The notes below the pieces were generated by a model. It worked only from the letters and a program-made list of their open reading frames with translations. It was not told where the DNA came from and made no database searches. 64,000 bases of DNA from the NCBI RefSeq assembly GCF_028751195.1, contig NZ_CP066784.1:248001-312000 (forward strand), given 5' to 3'. Of this stretch, positions 1-11,712 are shown in pieces (position 1 is the stretch's first letter; the number at the start of each line of letters is the position of its first letter). Position numbers and translations under genes: made by a program. The stretch comes from Alicyclobacillus sp. ALC3. Lineage in GTDB: Bacteria; Bacillota; Bacilli; Alicyclobacillales; Alicyclobacillaceae.

Positions 1-175
1 CCGCTATGCTATGGAACTCTCCATCTGTACGCACCCGAGCCACGGAATCGGCGACGTCCGGGCGCATATACCCCCATAGGGGTATCCGCTATGTCGACGT
101 TATCTACACTTACGCAATCGGTCTCCGCTTACGCAGCCGACCCTCTCGCCCACCGAAGTCTAGGACTCCATTGGA

Positions 176-202
176 GTATGCCGCGCTGCGGCATACCATT
201 TT
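176..202 (+). terminator. Possible intrinsic terminator
   Basis: Perfect 9-bp stem, GTATGCCGC and GCGGCATAC around a GCT loop, followed on the plus strand by CATTTT. It could end a plus-strand gene lying to the left of the window. The T-tract is short, so it may simply be a palindrome. Confidence 0.35.
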
Positions 203-210
203 AACTTGCC

Positions 211-280
211 CTGTCCCTTTGCCTTTATCTCTGCCGGTCCCTTGCCTTTATCTCTTCCTGTCCCTTGCCTTTCCCCATTC
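211..280. repeat. Tandem repeat, three units of 23-24 bp
   Basis: Three head-to-tail copies start at 211, 235 and 258. They share the core GTCCCTTGCCTTTATCTC; the first copy has one extra T and the third has diverged in its last third. It is pyrimidine-rich on the plus strand. No function is evident; it lies just beyond the rRNA operon terminator. Confidence 0.7.
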
Positions 281-319
281 GCTCGAACCCTGTGCTTCCG
301 ACTTCCCCTAACCCGCGCA

Positions 320-354
320 TAAGAAAAGGCCCAGCACACTCGGTGCTGAGCCTT
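320..354 (-). terminator. rRNA operon terminator
   Basis: On the minus strand a stem (AAGGC, one mismatch, CAGCAC paired with GTGCTG and GCCTT) is followed by CCTTTTCTT. It starts about 14 nt past the 5S 3' end, the expected place for the operon's intrinsic terminator. Confidence 0.8.
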
Positions 355-367
355 CCCACTTCTCTCG

Positions 368-484
368 CCTGGCGGCGTCCTACTTTCCCAGGGGTCTGCA
401 CCCCAAGTATCATCGGCGCTGGAGGTCTTAACGGTCGTGTTCGGGATGGGTACGCGTGTGTCCCCTCCGCCATTACCACCAGAC
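368..484 (-). rRNA. rrf: 5S ribosomal RNA
   Basis: 5S rRNA of the large ribosomal subunit and last gene of the operon. Read on the minus strand it has the hallmark segments CCCATCCCGAACACG, CAGCGCCGATGATACT and AGTAGGACGCCGCCAGGC, with 5' TCTGGTGG pairing with the 3' CGCCAGG end (helix I). About 117 nt, the normal length. The ends are set by analogy with Bacillus 5S and may be off by 1-3 nt. It lies about 100 nt after the 23S 3' end. Confidence 0.95.
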
Positions 485-525
485 ATCAGGTACATCAAAC
501 GGTCGGCTGTGCCATACCGTTCCCT

Positions 526-551
526 GTACCCCAGAAACCAGATAACGACTC
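526..551 (-). other. 23S rRNA processing stem, 3' arm
   Basis: This 26-nt segment is the near-perfect reverse complement of 3619-3644, on the other side of the 23S gene. Paired, the two arms loop out the whole 23S, forming the long precursor stem cut by RNase III or Mini-III. The motif resembles the AACTGGATAACGAC leader block familiar from Bacillus rrn operons. Confidence 0.85.
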
Positions 552-583
552 TGCCCTATGCTCGTACTCGTCAACCAACGAAT

Positions 584-3537
<2,954 letters not shown>

Positions 3538-3618
3538 GTTGCGACGCAGCAGTTTCCCACTCCGTCACTCGAACACAGTTACCCACTGTGATCATGTCGG
3601 TTGACGTTTCTTACATAG

Positions 3619-3644
3619 GAGTCGTTATCCAGTTTCCAAGGTAC
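3619..3644 (-). other. 23S rRNA processing stem, 5' arm
   Basis: Partner of 526-551. On the minus strand it includes GGAAACTGGATAACGACTC, matching the trailer arm with only a few mismatches or G-U pairs. Confidence 0.85.
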
Positions 3645-3725
3645 AGTTCAGCACCGTGCGCAAGCACACGAATACCGAGTTGAAGTCACCAATGCGCCGC
3701 ACCAGGACAAACCCGGGCGGGTCAT

Positions 3726-3748
3726 GGCTCCCTCAAAACTAAACACGC
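3726..3748 (-). other. 16S rRNA processing stem, 3' arm
   Basis: Pairs with 5512-5534 across the 16S gene; the minus strand contains GCGTGTTTAGTTTT, whose complement AAAACTAAACACGC lies in the 16S leader. A second, inner block GAGCGACAGTG (plus strand 3874-3884) pairs with CACTGTCGCTC (5497-5507). Together they form the long bulged stem expected around pre-16S. Confidence 0.85.
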
Positions 3749-3896
3749 CTGTCGTCGACGATCTGCTTCGCATGACTTTGTCGCTGCGGCTCATGGCTCA
3801 CTCACGTACCTGCGTACGCTCGCTTCACCATTCCCCTTGCTCCTCGTCCTGCTTGCATCTCGTTGCCGACACTGAGCGACAGTGCCTCTTACTCCA

Positions 3897-5436
<1,540 letters not shown>

Positions 5437-5511
5437 TGCTGCTCATTTATGCTTCCTTAACTCCAGCCGAAGCCAAAGCCAATTCTGCTTGCGATACACT
5501 GTCGCTCTCTT

Positions 5512-5534
5512 GCGTGTTTAGTTTTCAAGGAACC
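5512..5534 (-). other. 16S rRNA leader: processing stem 5' arm and boxA-like motif
   Basis: The minus strand reads GGTTCCTTGAAAACTAAACA then CGC. It pairs with 3726-3748 to form the pre-16S stem. The TTGAAAAC core resembles the boxA antitermination element of rrn leaders; that role is inferred from position. Confidence 0.75.
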
Positions 5535-5591
5535 ATTGTCATGCTCGTATTCACCGCTTGACCGAAGCACCCGTTTGAAGCGGCGACGAGT

Positions 5592-5620
5592 ATCTTACCA
5601 TGCCTCGTCGACCCTGTCTA
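5592..5620 (-). promoter_or_regulatory. rRNA promoter P2 (sigma-A type)
   Basis: On the minus strand a -35 TAGACA and -10 TAAGAT are separated by 17 bp. It lies about 155 bp before the 16S gene, the closer of two tandem promoters, an arrangement usual for rrn operons. Confidence 0.6.
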
Positions 5621-5793
5621 CTGGATGTTTCTGGCCGTTCACCATCTCGCAAGCGTTTCTGCAGCGGTTCAAGACTAACCCTGAAACCGAGTGGAAACCT
5701 TGTCAGACAGCCAACTGAAAAACCCGAGAAACCTTGATGTGACGCGGTTTGTGGGGTCTTTCTCAGCGGCACCGCCTCGCGGCGACATCGACT

Positions 5794-5822
5794 AATATAC
5801 CACACCACAATTGCGGGATCAA
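5794..5822 (-). promoter_or_regulatory. rRNA promoter P1 (sigma-A type)
   Basis: Minus-strand -35 TTGATC, 17-bp spacer, -10 TATATT. It is the upstream and better matching of the two candidate promoters for the rRNA operon. Confidence 0.65.
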
Positions 5823-6169
5823 CCTACAAACGCAAATTATCGTCATCAAATTCCACCGGTCGACATAATTCGCATCCCTGACTTGCTCATTCGTCCTGTG
5901 CTAAATGTCGTCAACCGGTAGCTGCCGCTTGCGCAAGCCAAACATCCAAACCGAACATCGAAGCCAACCGCCAGAAGCCGTGTGACGGCCCAACCGTCAG
6001 TAAATCCGCAGAAACTCACCCGAAAATTTCCTCGAACGCTCGCCGCACGGCCTTCATACCATGGATTAGACCTCAGACGGACGACGCACTCGGGATACAG
6101 GCTCAGCGTCGTTTGTCTGGGGTCCACGTAACTCATGCACAGTCAAGACGCCGCTGTGACTGCATATCC
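5823..6169. other. Intergenic stretch between trmD and the rRNA promoters
   Basis: About 350 bp with no supported gene. A 96-codon minus-strand frame at 5846-6136 has no ribosome binding site and no recognisable features. In Bacillus the space after trmD is occupied by rplS (L19), which is not here. A weak imperfect hairpin just after the trmD stop (near 6134-6164) has no T-tract. Confidence 0.6.
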
Positions 6170-6943
6170 TCACACATCATCCTCTGCGTCCGGGAGTTGC
6201 CCATTCTGCCAACTCGACACAAGATCCCGCTCGGCTTGCGTCAGGTCCGCCGAACTCAGTAAGTCCGGTCGCCGGCGCCACGTTCGCCAGAGCGATTGCC
6301 GGCGACGCCAGAGAGCGACTTCTTTGTGATTGCCCGACACTAGCACTGGCGGCACACGCCACCCCTGATAATCGGCCGGCCGCGTGTACTGAGGATACTC
6401 CAAGAGACCAGAGGCAAACGAATCGTCGTGTGCAGATGCGCCATTCCCCAGTACACCTGGCACCAGGCGAATCATTGTGTCAATCATGGCCATCGCCGCA
6501 ATTTCCCCGCCAGTCAAAACAAAGTCACCCAGCGAGACCTCATCTGTCGCAAGATGCCTGCGAATTCGTTCGTCAAAACCTTCGTAGTGCCCACAAACAA
6601 GCACCAGCCGCTGGTCGGATGTGACCAGTTCCTCCGCGACGCGTTGCGTGAACGGGCGTCCTTGCGGACTGAGGAGAATGACGCGCGTTTGCACCGCTAC
6701 ATCATCGGTAATGCTCTCGATAGCACGAAACAGCGGATCCGGTTTGAGGAGCATACCGGCTCCTCCCCCAAACGGAGAGTCGTCCACAGTTTTGTGCTTA
6801 TCCGTCGCGAAATCTCTGAAGTTGACAAACGTTAGCTTCAATCGTTCCTGCGTTAACGCTCGCTTCCACATGCTTTCTGCGACCAAACCGTCAAACATGC
6901 CAGGGAAGAGGGTGAGGACGGCAATGTCCAGACACTCAGTCAT
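6170..6943 (-). CDS. trmD: tRNA (guanine-N1)-methyltransferase TrmD
   Basis: Cytoplasmic SPOUT enzyme that methylates G37 of tRNAs with a G36G37 anticodon context, using SAM and preventing +1 frameshifting. At 257 aa it is slightly longer than usual. The trefoil-knot SAM site is clear: SPFGGGAGM (56-64), LVCGHYEGFDER (115-126), SLGDFVLTGGE (137-147) and LEYPQYTRP (181-189). Asp173/174 in the flexible linker (SAHDDSF) is the likely catalytic base. Its ATG overlaps the rimM stop by 4 bp, so the two are translationally coupled. It is the last gene of the SRP/rpsP operon; the usual next gene, rplS, is missing. Confidence 0.97.
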   Translation of the reverse strand: MTECLDIAVLTLFPGMFDGLVAESMWKRALTQERLKLTFVNFRDFATDKHKTVDDSPFGGGAGMLLKPDPLFRAIESITDDVAVQTRVILLSPQGRPFTQRVAEELVTSDQRLVLVCGHYEGFDERIRRHLATDEVSLGDFVLTGGEIAAMAMIDTMIRLVPGVLGNGASAHDDSFASGLLEYPQYTRPADYQGWRVPPVLVSGNHKEVALWRRRQSLWRTWRRRPDLLSSADLTQAERDLVSSWQNGQLPDAEDDV

Positions 6944-7605
6944 ACCTCGTCTGGTCCTCCTGCGTCAGGTAGAGTCTGGCCGTCAGCGAGTGACTGATGG
7001 CTTGCGCCCCCGCGTCGCTCATCGCTCACATCTGTCTCATCGTCTATCAGCCCTGGCAGGACACGAATCGTCATCACGCCCGCAACGAGGTCGACCCCTA
7101 GTATGCAGTCCGGGATCGCCGGTATGAGAATGTCGCCACGCTTTTTTCCATGCGATCCCGCCGTTTTCCCAGCTCTATTCTGCGCTCCGCTCGGTCGCAC
7201 GACGTAGACATCGTTGGCTCCAGGCGTGAGGACCTCCGTCAGCACACCAATCTCCTCACCGGTTTCCGAGACCACACGTAAACCCACTAGTTGATGAAAG
7301 TAGTATGTGCCTTCGGGCAGCGCAGCCAGTTGACTGTCTGCTACGCAGAGTTCTAGACCGCGCCACGACTCGACGTCGTCGATCGAACCGAGACCCGTAA
7401 ACGCGACCAGCCAAAATTGTTTGTGCCGTCGGGCTGTATGTACAATCACTTCACGACTAGGCCGCTCGCCAGCATGGCGAAGGTGCAGGACTGACCCAGC
7501 CCGAAAACGCTCCGTTTCAAAATCTGTACGAGGCAGTACTTTGACTTCTCCGCGCAGACCGTGTGTACCCGCAATCACACCAACGGTGTAGAAGTTGTCT
7601 CCCAA
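6940..7605 (-). CDS. rimM: Ribosome maturation factor RimM
   Basis: Assembly factor that binds S19 and helps mature the 30S head. The N-terminal beta-barrel begins with VGVIAGTHGLRGEVKV, and a PRC-barrel half follows (TYYFHQLVGLRVVSETGEEIG and on to the GVMTIRVLPGLID end). I place the start at TTG 7605: GGAGGT lies 7 nt upstream, whereas the ATG two codons earlier (7611) sits only 1 nt from that Shine-Dalgarno. Longer frames upstream read through non-conserved sequence. About 221 aa, with a basic insertion (RAGKTAGSHGKKRGD) before the last strands. It overlaps trmD by 4 bp. Confidence 0.93.
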   Translation of the reverse strand: MGDNFYTVGVIAGTHGLRGEVKVLPRTDFETERFRAGSVLHLRHAGERPSREVIVHTARRHKQFWLVAFTGLGSIDDVESWRGLELCVADSQLAALPEGTYYFHQLVGLRVVSETGEEIGVLTEVLTPGANDVYVVRPSGAQNRAGKTAGSHGKKRGDILIPAIPDCILGVDLVAGVMTIRVLPGLIDDETDVSDERRGGASHQSLADGQTLPDAGGPDEV

Positions 7606-7740
7606 CCGCATCACCTCCAGACAGATGGCAAAGGCCGACGCCCGCGGGCGTTGGCCTCTTCTGAGATCTGCTCGCTTTGGCAGTATCTCTCTGTTGTCGC
7701 ATGTCACCGACCGTCGCAATTGCGCGCATCGGAAGCTGAC

Positions 7741-8166
7741 TTACTCTCTGACGGATTCCCCACCACTGCGGATCTCATAGACAATTCCGTCTTTGATCAC
7801 GATTTCAGCACCGCGCAAGATTTTACCCCAATCATCGCCGACGCGAACGTCAACGGAGGTCTCGACGTTCATGTTCTGAATCTCCGTTCCCAGTTCCATT
7901 TGCTGAATCTGCTGGATCTGCTGAATCAGCTGCTCACGCTGTTGCTCACGATTCATCCGCTCCTGCTCGATCTGTTCGCGCACCTGTTGCGCCACGTCAC
8001 CACCAGCAGCCATCGCTTGCTCTAGCGCTTCTTTCCCCTGAATCTCAAGTTGCTCCAGTTCTTCCGTCAGATGGTCAATCTGCCGACGGTGTTCGGTCAG
8101 AATTTGTTGCTTCGTCAATTCAGTCAAAATAAACTTTACCGCTACTGGCTGTCGAATACTCAGCAT
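7741..8166 (-). CDS. ylqD: YlqD family protein
   Basis: Conserved Firmicute protein of unknown function, always in the rpsP-khpA-ylqD-rimM-trmD order, as here. The 141 aa split into three parts: an N-terminal segment (SIRQPVAVKFILTELTKQQI); a long, very Gln/Glu-rich coiled coil (about residues 20-92, with QIQQIQQM-type repeats); and a small C-terminal beta domain (VDVRVGDDWGKILRGAEIVIKDGIVYEI). Synteny supports a ribosome- or RNA-linked role, but none is established to my knowledge. Confidence 0.9.
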   Translation of the reverse strand: MLSIRQPVAVKFILTELTKQQILTEHRRQIDHLTEELEQLEIQGKEALEQAMAAGGDVAQQVREQIEQERMNREQQREQLIQQIQQIQQMELGTEIQNMNVETSVDVRVGDDWGKILRGAEIVIKDGIVYEIRSGGESVRE

Positions 8167-8214
8167 TCCAGTCCGCCCCCTTTGCCGTTTGCACAGCCCT
8201 CGTCACGTTTCTAG

Positions 8215-8448
8215 TCAGTTCTCATGGATGTCGACGATGACGCGCTTGCTCTGTCGATACGCCGCCGCACTGACGACGTTTCGCACCGCTCTTGCGATTC
8301 GACCCTGCCGTCCAATCACTTTACCCAAATCGGAGGGAGCCACCGTCAAGTGGAAGACGGTGACGTCATCTCGATCTTCTTCGGTGACAGACACTGCCTC
8401 CGGGTGCTCGACCAAGGACTGCGCGAGGAACGTGAGTAATTCCTTCAT
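8215..8448 (-). CDS. khpA: KH-domain RNA-binding protein KhpA (YlqC)
   Basis: Small single-KH protein of 77 aa. The RNA-binding loop GKVIGRQG (42-49) is intact, and the length and fold match KhpA/YlqC. In other Firmicutes it pairs with KhpB (Jag) and affects cell elongation and sRNA-type RNA binding. It lies between rpsP and ylqD; AGGAGG about 6 nt before the ATG fixes the start. Confidence 0.95.
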   Translation of the reverse strand: MKELLTFLAQSLVEHPEAVSVTEEDRDDVTVFHLTVAPSDLGKVIGRQGRIARAVRNVVSAAAYRQSKRVIVDIHEN

Positions 8449-8546
8449 ACATACCCTCCTATCTCGCTGGCTGTCTCATGCAAGTATGCCAGGCGAGCGA
8501 ACAATGCCAGGAGGCGCCGCGTCCAACGGACACGACGCCACAGCGA

Positions 8547-8819
8547 CTACTTCTGAAGTTTAGCCTCATGATGCTTTTTGAGGATACCTGCACGGTGGAG
8601 CAGTTCACGTACCGTATCGGACGGTTGTGCACCTGTCTGCAACCAGCGCAGCGCTCGCTCTTCGTTGATCGAAACCTGAGCAGGATCAGTCAGTGGATTG
8701 TACGTACCAATTTCTTCAATAAACCGGCCATCGCGCGGTGAACGAGACTCTGCAACCACAACACGATAAAACGGAGACTTCTTGGCGCCCATACGCTTCA
8801 AACGAATCTTCACTGCCAT
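8547..8819 (-). CDS. rpsP: 30S ribosomal protein S16
   Basis: Primary 16S-binding protein of the 30S platform. All 90 aa match the family: [19 protein letters not shown] opening, VADS-type loop as [22 protein letters not shown], and [13 protein letters not shown] near the C-terminus. It lies in its conserved place between ffh and khpA. Confidence 0.98.
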   Translation of the reverse strand: MAVKIRLKRMGAKKSPFYRVVVAESRSPRDGRFIEEIGTYNPLTDPAQVSINEERALRWLQTGAQPSDTVRELLHRAGILKKHHEAKLQK

Positions 8820-8888
8820 TGTTCATCCAACTCCTCTGCGGTATCACCGCGTAAATGGGTGTTCCATACAAGCGTCGCAATTTCCTGC

Positions 8889-10367
8889 TTAACGCTTTTT
8901 CTTCTTCTTGTGTCGGCGACGAGTCTCGCTCCCGCCGCCTGCCAGTCCGGTACCGATATCCGCCAGTTGAGTGTCGCTCCCACCAAGTTCGGCGAGATCG
9001 CCCATTCCATTGCCCATTGACTTCAACGCTTTGCGGGCACCACGTAGACCCAGTTTCTTGCCCATCCCGCCGCCGAATTTTTTCATCATTTGGCGCGTCT
9101 GCTCGTACTGATTCAACACCTGGTTGACTTCACGGACCGTCACGCCGCTGCCGTTGGCGACTCTGCGGCGGCGACTGGCGTTCATCACATTCGGATCCGC
9201 TCGCTCCTCTTTCGACATCGACGAGATAATTGCGTCGATTCGCTGGAACCGCTTGTCGTCAAGGTTGACGTTCTCCAGGCCTTTTAATTGATTGGCGCCC
9301 GGGATCATCTTCATGATCTGATCCAGCGGTCCCATGTTGCGGACCTGCTGAAACATCGCGCGAAAGTCATCGAGTGTGAACTGCGCGGACAGAAGTTTCT
9401 TTTGCATCTCTTCCGCTTGTTCCATGTCGACTGTCTCTTGCGCCCGCTCAATCAGGCTCATGACATCGCCCATACCGAGAATCCGCGACGCCAACCGATC
9501 CGGGTGAAAAACCTCAAGTGGTTCAATTTTTTCCCCGGTGCCACCGAATTTAATTGGGCAACCTGTGACCGCCCGCACCGTCAGTGCGGCGCCGCCGCGT
9601 GTGTCACCATCGAGCTTGGTGAGAATCACCCCGGTGAGCGTCAGTCGCTCATGAAACGTCTGTGCAACGTGGACGGCGTCTTGTCCTGTCATCGCGTCGA
9701 CGACAAGGAGCAGTTCATTTGGCGACACCGCCTGTCCGATGCGTGACAGTTCGTCCATCAACGCGTCATCCACGTGCAGACGACCAGCCGTATCGATGAT
9801 CACGACGTCTGCCCCAAGCCGCTCAGACTCCGCCATCCCGGCTTTCGCGATGCGCACAGGGTCTTCATGCGTACCCATATCGAAGACTGGAATGTCGATT
9901 TGCTTGCCGAGCACTTGCAGTTGCGTGATTGCGGCCGGACGATACACGTCCGCGGCGACAAGCATCGGCCGATGACCGTGCTTCCGAAACGACAAGGCTA
10001 ACTTCGCCGCCGTCGTGGTTTTCCCAGCCCCTTGAAGGCCAGCAAGCATCACCACAGTGGGCGGTTTCGGAGCCATGTTCAGACGCGCCTCTTCCCCGCC
10101 CATTAAAGCAGTCAGTTCGTCGTGTACGATCTTGACCACCTGCTGGCCGGGAGTCAGGCTCTTCTGCACCTCTTGCCCAATGGAGCGCTCGCGCACGCGT
10201 TCGACAAAGTCTTTAACCACTTTGACGTTTACATCTGCGGCGAGCAAAGCCAGGCGCACCTCACGCATCGCAGCCTGTACGTCTTCGTCTGTCAGCTTCC
10301 CTTTGGACTTGAGCTTTCCGAGAGCTTTTTGCAGACTGTTTGATAACCCTTCGAACACGGCGCTCAC
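8889..10367 (-). CDS. ffh: Signal recognition particle GTPase Ffh
   Basis: SRP54 homologue. With SRP RNA it binds signal sequences on ribosomes and docks with FtsY to target membrane and secreted proteins. Order: N domain (1-90), GTPase with P-loop GLQGAGKTTTA (110-120), DTAGRLHVD, TKLDGDTRGGA, then the Met-rich M domain (MGPLDQIMKMIPG, MMKKFGGGMGKKLG), ending in a lysine-rich tail (RRRHKKKKKR). I start at GTG 10367, giving VSAVFEGLSNSLQ, the family N-terminus, with 492 aa. The open frame upstream is glycine-rich read-through of ylxM. The GTG overlaps the ylxM stop by 4 bp. No SRP RNA gene is in the window. Confidence 0.96.
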   Translation of the reverse strand: MSAVFEGLSNSLQKALGKLKSKGKLTDEDVQAAMREVRLALLAADVNVKVVKDFVERVRERSIGQEVQKSLTPGQQVVKIVHDELTALMGGEEARLNMAPKPPTVVMLAGLQGAGKTTTAAKLALSFRKHGHRPMLVAADVYRPAAITQLQVLGKQIDIPVFDMGTHEDPVRIAKAGMAESERLGADVVIIDTAGRLHVDDALMDELSRIGQAVSPNELLLVVDAMTGQDAVHVAQTFHERLTLTGVILTKLDGDTRGGAALTVRAVTGCPIKFGGTGEKIEPLEVFHPDRLASRILGMGDVMSLIERAQETVDMEQAEEMQKKLLSAQFTLDDFRAMFQQVRNMGPLDQIMKMIPGANQLKGLENVNLDDKRFQRIDAIISSMSKEERADPNVMNASRRRRVANGSGVTVREVNQVLNQYEQTRQMMKKFGGGMGKKLGLRGARKALKSMGNGMGDLAELGGSDTQLADIGTGLAGGGSETRRRHKKKKKR

Positions 10368-10750
10368 CCCGCTTCCATTTGAAACTCTTTCGCCAAGGCC
10401 GTGATGCAAGCACGGAGTTCCTCGCGCACCGCCTCCGGTACAGCACCCTCCACCTGTTGCCAAGCCACCGTCAGCCTTTGCACCTGTTCCCGCTGGCGAC
10501 GGTGAGACTCAAGCAAGTGCAGCGACGCTTCAAACGTTTCAAGTTGCTGTACCGCTCGGTGCAAACTGTCGTGCACAGCTTGACGACTGACGTCAAAGTG
10601 TGATGCGATCTCAGCGAGTGACCAGTCGTCCAAGTACGACAGTTCTACCATTTGCCGCTGTCGTTCGGTCAGGAGAACACCATAAAAGTCATACAAATCT
10701 CCGACGCGCGTGACCTTTTCCATCATACGGGCGTGATCGTCCACTGTCAA
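10364..10750 (-). CDS. ylxM: YlxM, putative SRP-associated helix-turn-helix protein
   Basis: About 128 aa. The N-terminal half is a sigma-70 region-4-like HTH (LTERQRQMVELSYLDDWSLA, then SHFDVSRQAVHDSLHRA); the C-terminal half is a charged helix. YlxM proteins sit next to ffh; the streptococcal homologue modulates SRP GTPase activity, and DNA binding is unproven. Start chosen at TTG 10750, since AAAGGA lies 7 nt upstream; the frame extends further but without a site. It follows ftsY by 41 nt and overlaps ffh by 4 bp. Confidence 0.9.
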   Translation of the reverse strand: MTVDDHARMMEKVTRVGDLYDFYGVLLTERQRQMVELSYLDDWSLAEIASHFDVSRQAVHDSLHRAVQQLETFEASLHLLESHRRQREQVQRLTVAWQQVEGAVPEAVREELRACITALAKEFQMEAG

Positions 10751-10791
10751 GCTCACATCCTTTACAGGTAGAACTACTGCTCCTGAGCCGT

Positions 10792-11703
10792 TTAGGACGA
10801 ACAAATCGCGTCAGCAAAGTCCTTCGCGTCAAACACTTCCAGGTCGTTCATCTGCTCACCCAAGCCAACCCACTTCACCGGGATCTCAAGCTCGCGAACA
10901 ATCGGCAGAATCACTCCGCCCTTTGCCGTTCCGTCCAGTTTAGTTAAGACGATTCCGCTGACAGAAACCGCCTCGCGGAAGACCTGCGCCTGACTTACAG
11001 CGTTCTGTCCAGTCACCGCGTCTAGCACCAACAGCACCTCATGAGGCGCCCCCGGGAGCTCGCGCGCCGCGACTTTGTACACTTTCGACAGTTCGGCCAT
11101 CAGGTTCGCTTTGTTGTGCAACCGACCCGCTGTATCACAAATGATCAAGTCTGCACCGCGAGCCTTGGCAGCGGCAATCGCGTCAAACACAACTGCCGCC
11201 GGGTCAGATCCGGGAGACTGGCGCACGACGTCGACCCCAACACGCGCGCCCCATTCCATTAACTGTTCAATCGCCGCTGCACGGAACGTGTCGCCAGCGG
11301 CCAATATGACCTTCTTGCCTGCTGACTTGTAGTGGTGGGCGAGCTTTGCGATGGATGTCGTCTTCCCAACCCCGTTGACGCCAACCACCAATACTAATGT
11401 CGGTCCCTCTGCAGCGAATTGCATCTGTGAGTCCACCCCAGACAGCGCCTTCGTCATCGCGTTCGCAAGCAGGCTTGGCAATTCCTTTGGGTCGCTGATG
11501 CGTTCCTTTTGCTGCTGCCGCCGAACCTGATCGACGAGCCAGATGGTCGTATCGAAGCCAACATCAGAAGCTAGTAGCGCTTCCTCCATATCGTCGTAAA
11601 ACTGGGCGTCAATGCGGTTCCCTTGCAGCCATCCACCAAGGCGCCCCCAGATGTTCGAGCGGCTCTTTTCGAGGCCCTTTCGAAAACGGTCAAACAAACC
11701 CAT
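10792..11703 (-). CDS. ftsY: SRP receptor GTPase FtsY
   Basis: Membrane-associated SRP receptor that pairs with Ffh and releases the ribosome-nascent chain to the translocon. 303 aa: a short basic N-terminus (LFDRFRKGLEKSRSNIWGRL) in place of the long acidic A domain of proteobacteria, then the N domain, P-loop GVNGVGKTTSIAKLA (108-122), DTAGRLHNK, TKLDGTAKGG and the closing GLGEQMNDLEVFDAKDFADA. The short form is normal for Firmicutes. It lies between smc and ylxM, as in Bacillus. Confidence 0.97.
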   Translation of the reverse strand: MGLFDRFRKGLEKSRSNIWGRLGGWLQGNRIDAQFYDDMEEALLASDVGFDTTIWLVDQVRRQQQKERISDPKELPSLLANAMTKALSGVDSQMQFAAEGPTLVLVVGVNGVGKTTSIAKLAHHYKSAGKKVILAAGDTFRAAAIEQLMEWGARVGVDVVRQSPGSDPAAVVFDAIAAAKARGADLIICDTAGRLHNKANLMAELSKVYKVAARELPGAPHEVLLVLDAVTGQNAVSQAQVFREAVSVSGIVLTKLDGTAKGGVILPIVRELEIPVKWVGLGEQMNDLEVFDAKDFADAICSS

Positions 11704-11712
11704 GCTTTCACC

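Larger units (their letters stand above)
1..319. other. Intergenic stretch, no gene seen
   Basis: I see no convincing coding sequence or RNA gene here, downstream of the minus-strand rRNA operon. Open frames in it lack ribosome binding sites and recognisable protein character. It holds a small hairpin at about 83-100 (ATACCCC/GGGGTAT arms), a stronger hairpin at 176-196 and a short tandem repeat at 211-280, which have their own entries where they merit one. Confidence 0.6.

Noticed and set aside
5846..6136. 96-codon minus-strand frame as a candidate rplS remnant
   Set aside because: No similarity to L19 and no ribosome binding site.
10368..10463. N-terminal extension of Ffh with a Gly-rich start
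   Set aside because: It is read-through of the ylxM 3' end in another frame; the GTG at 10367 gives the family N-terminus.
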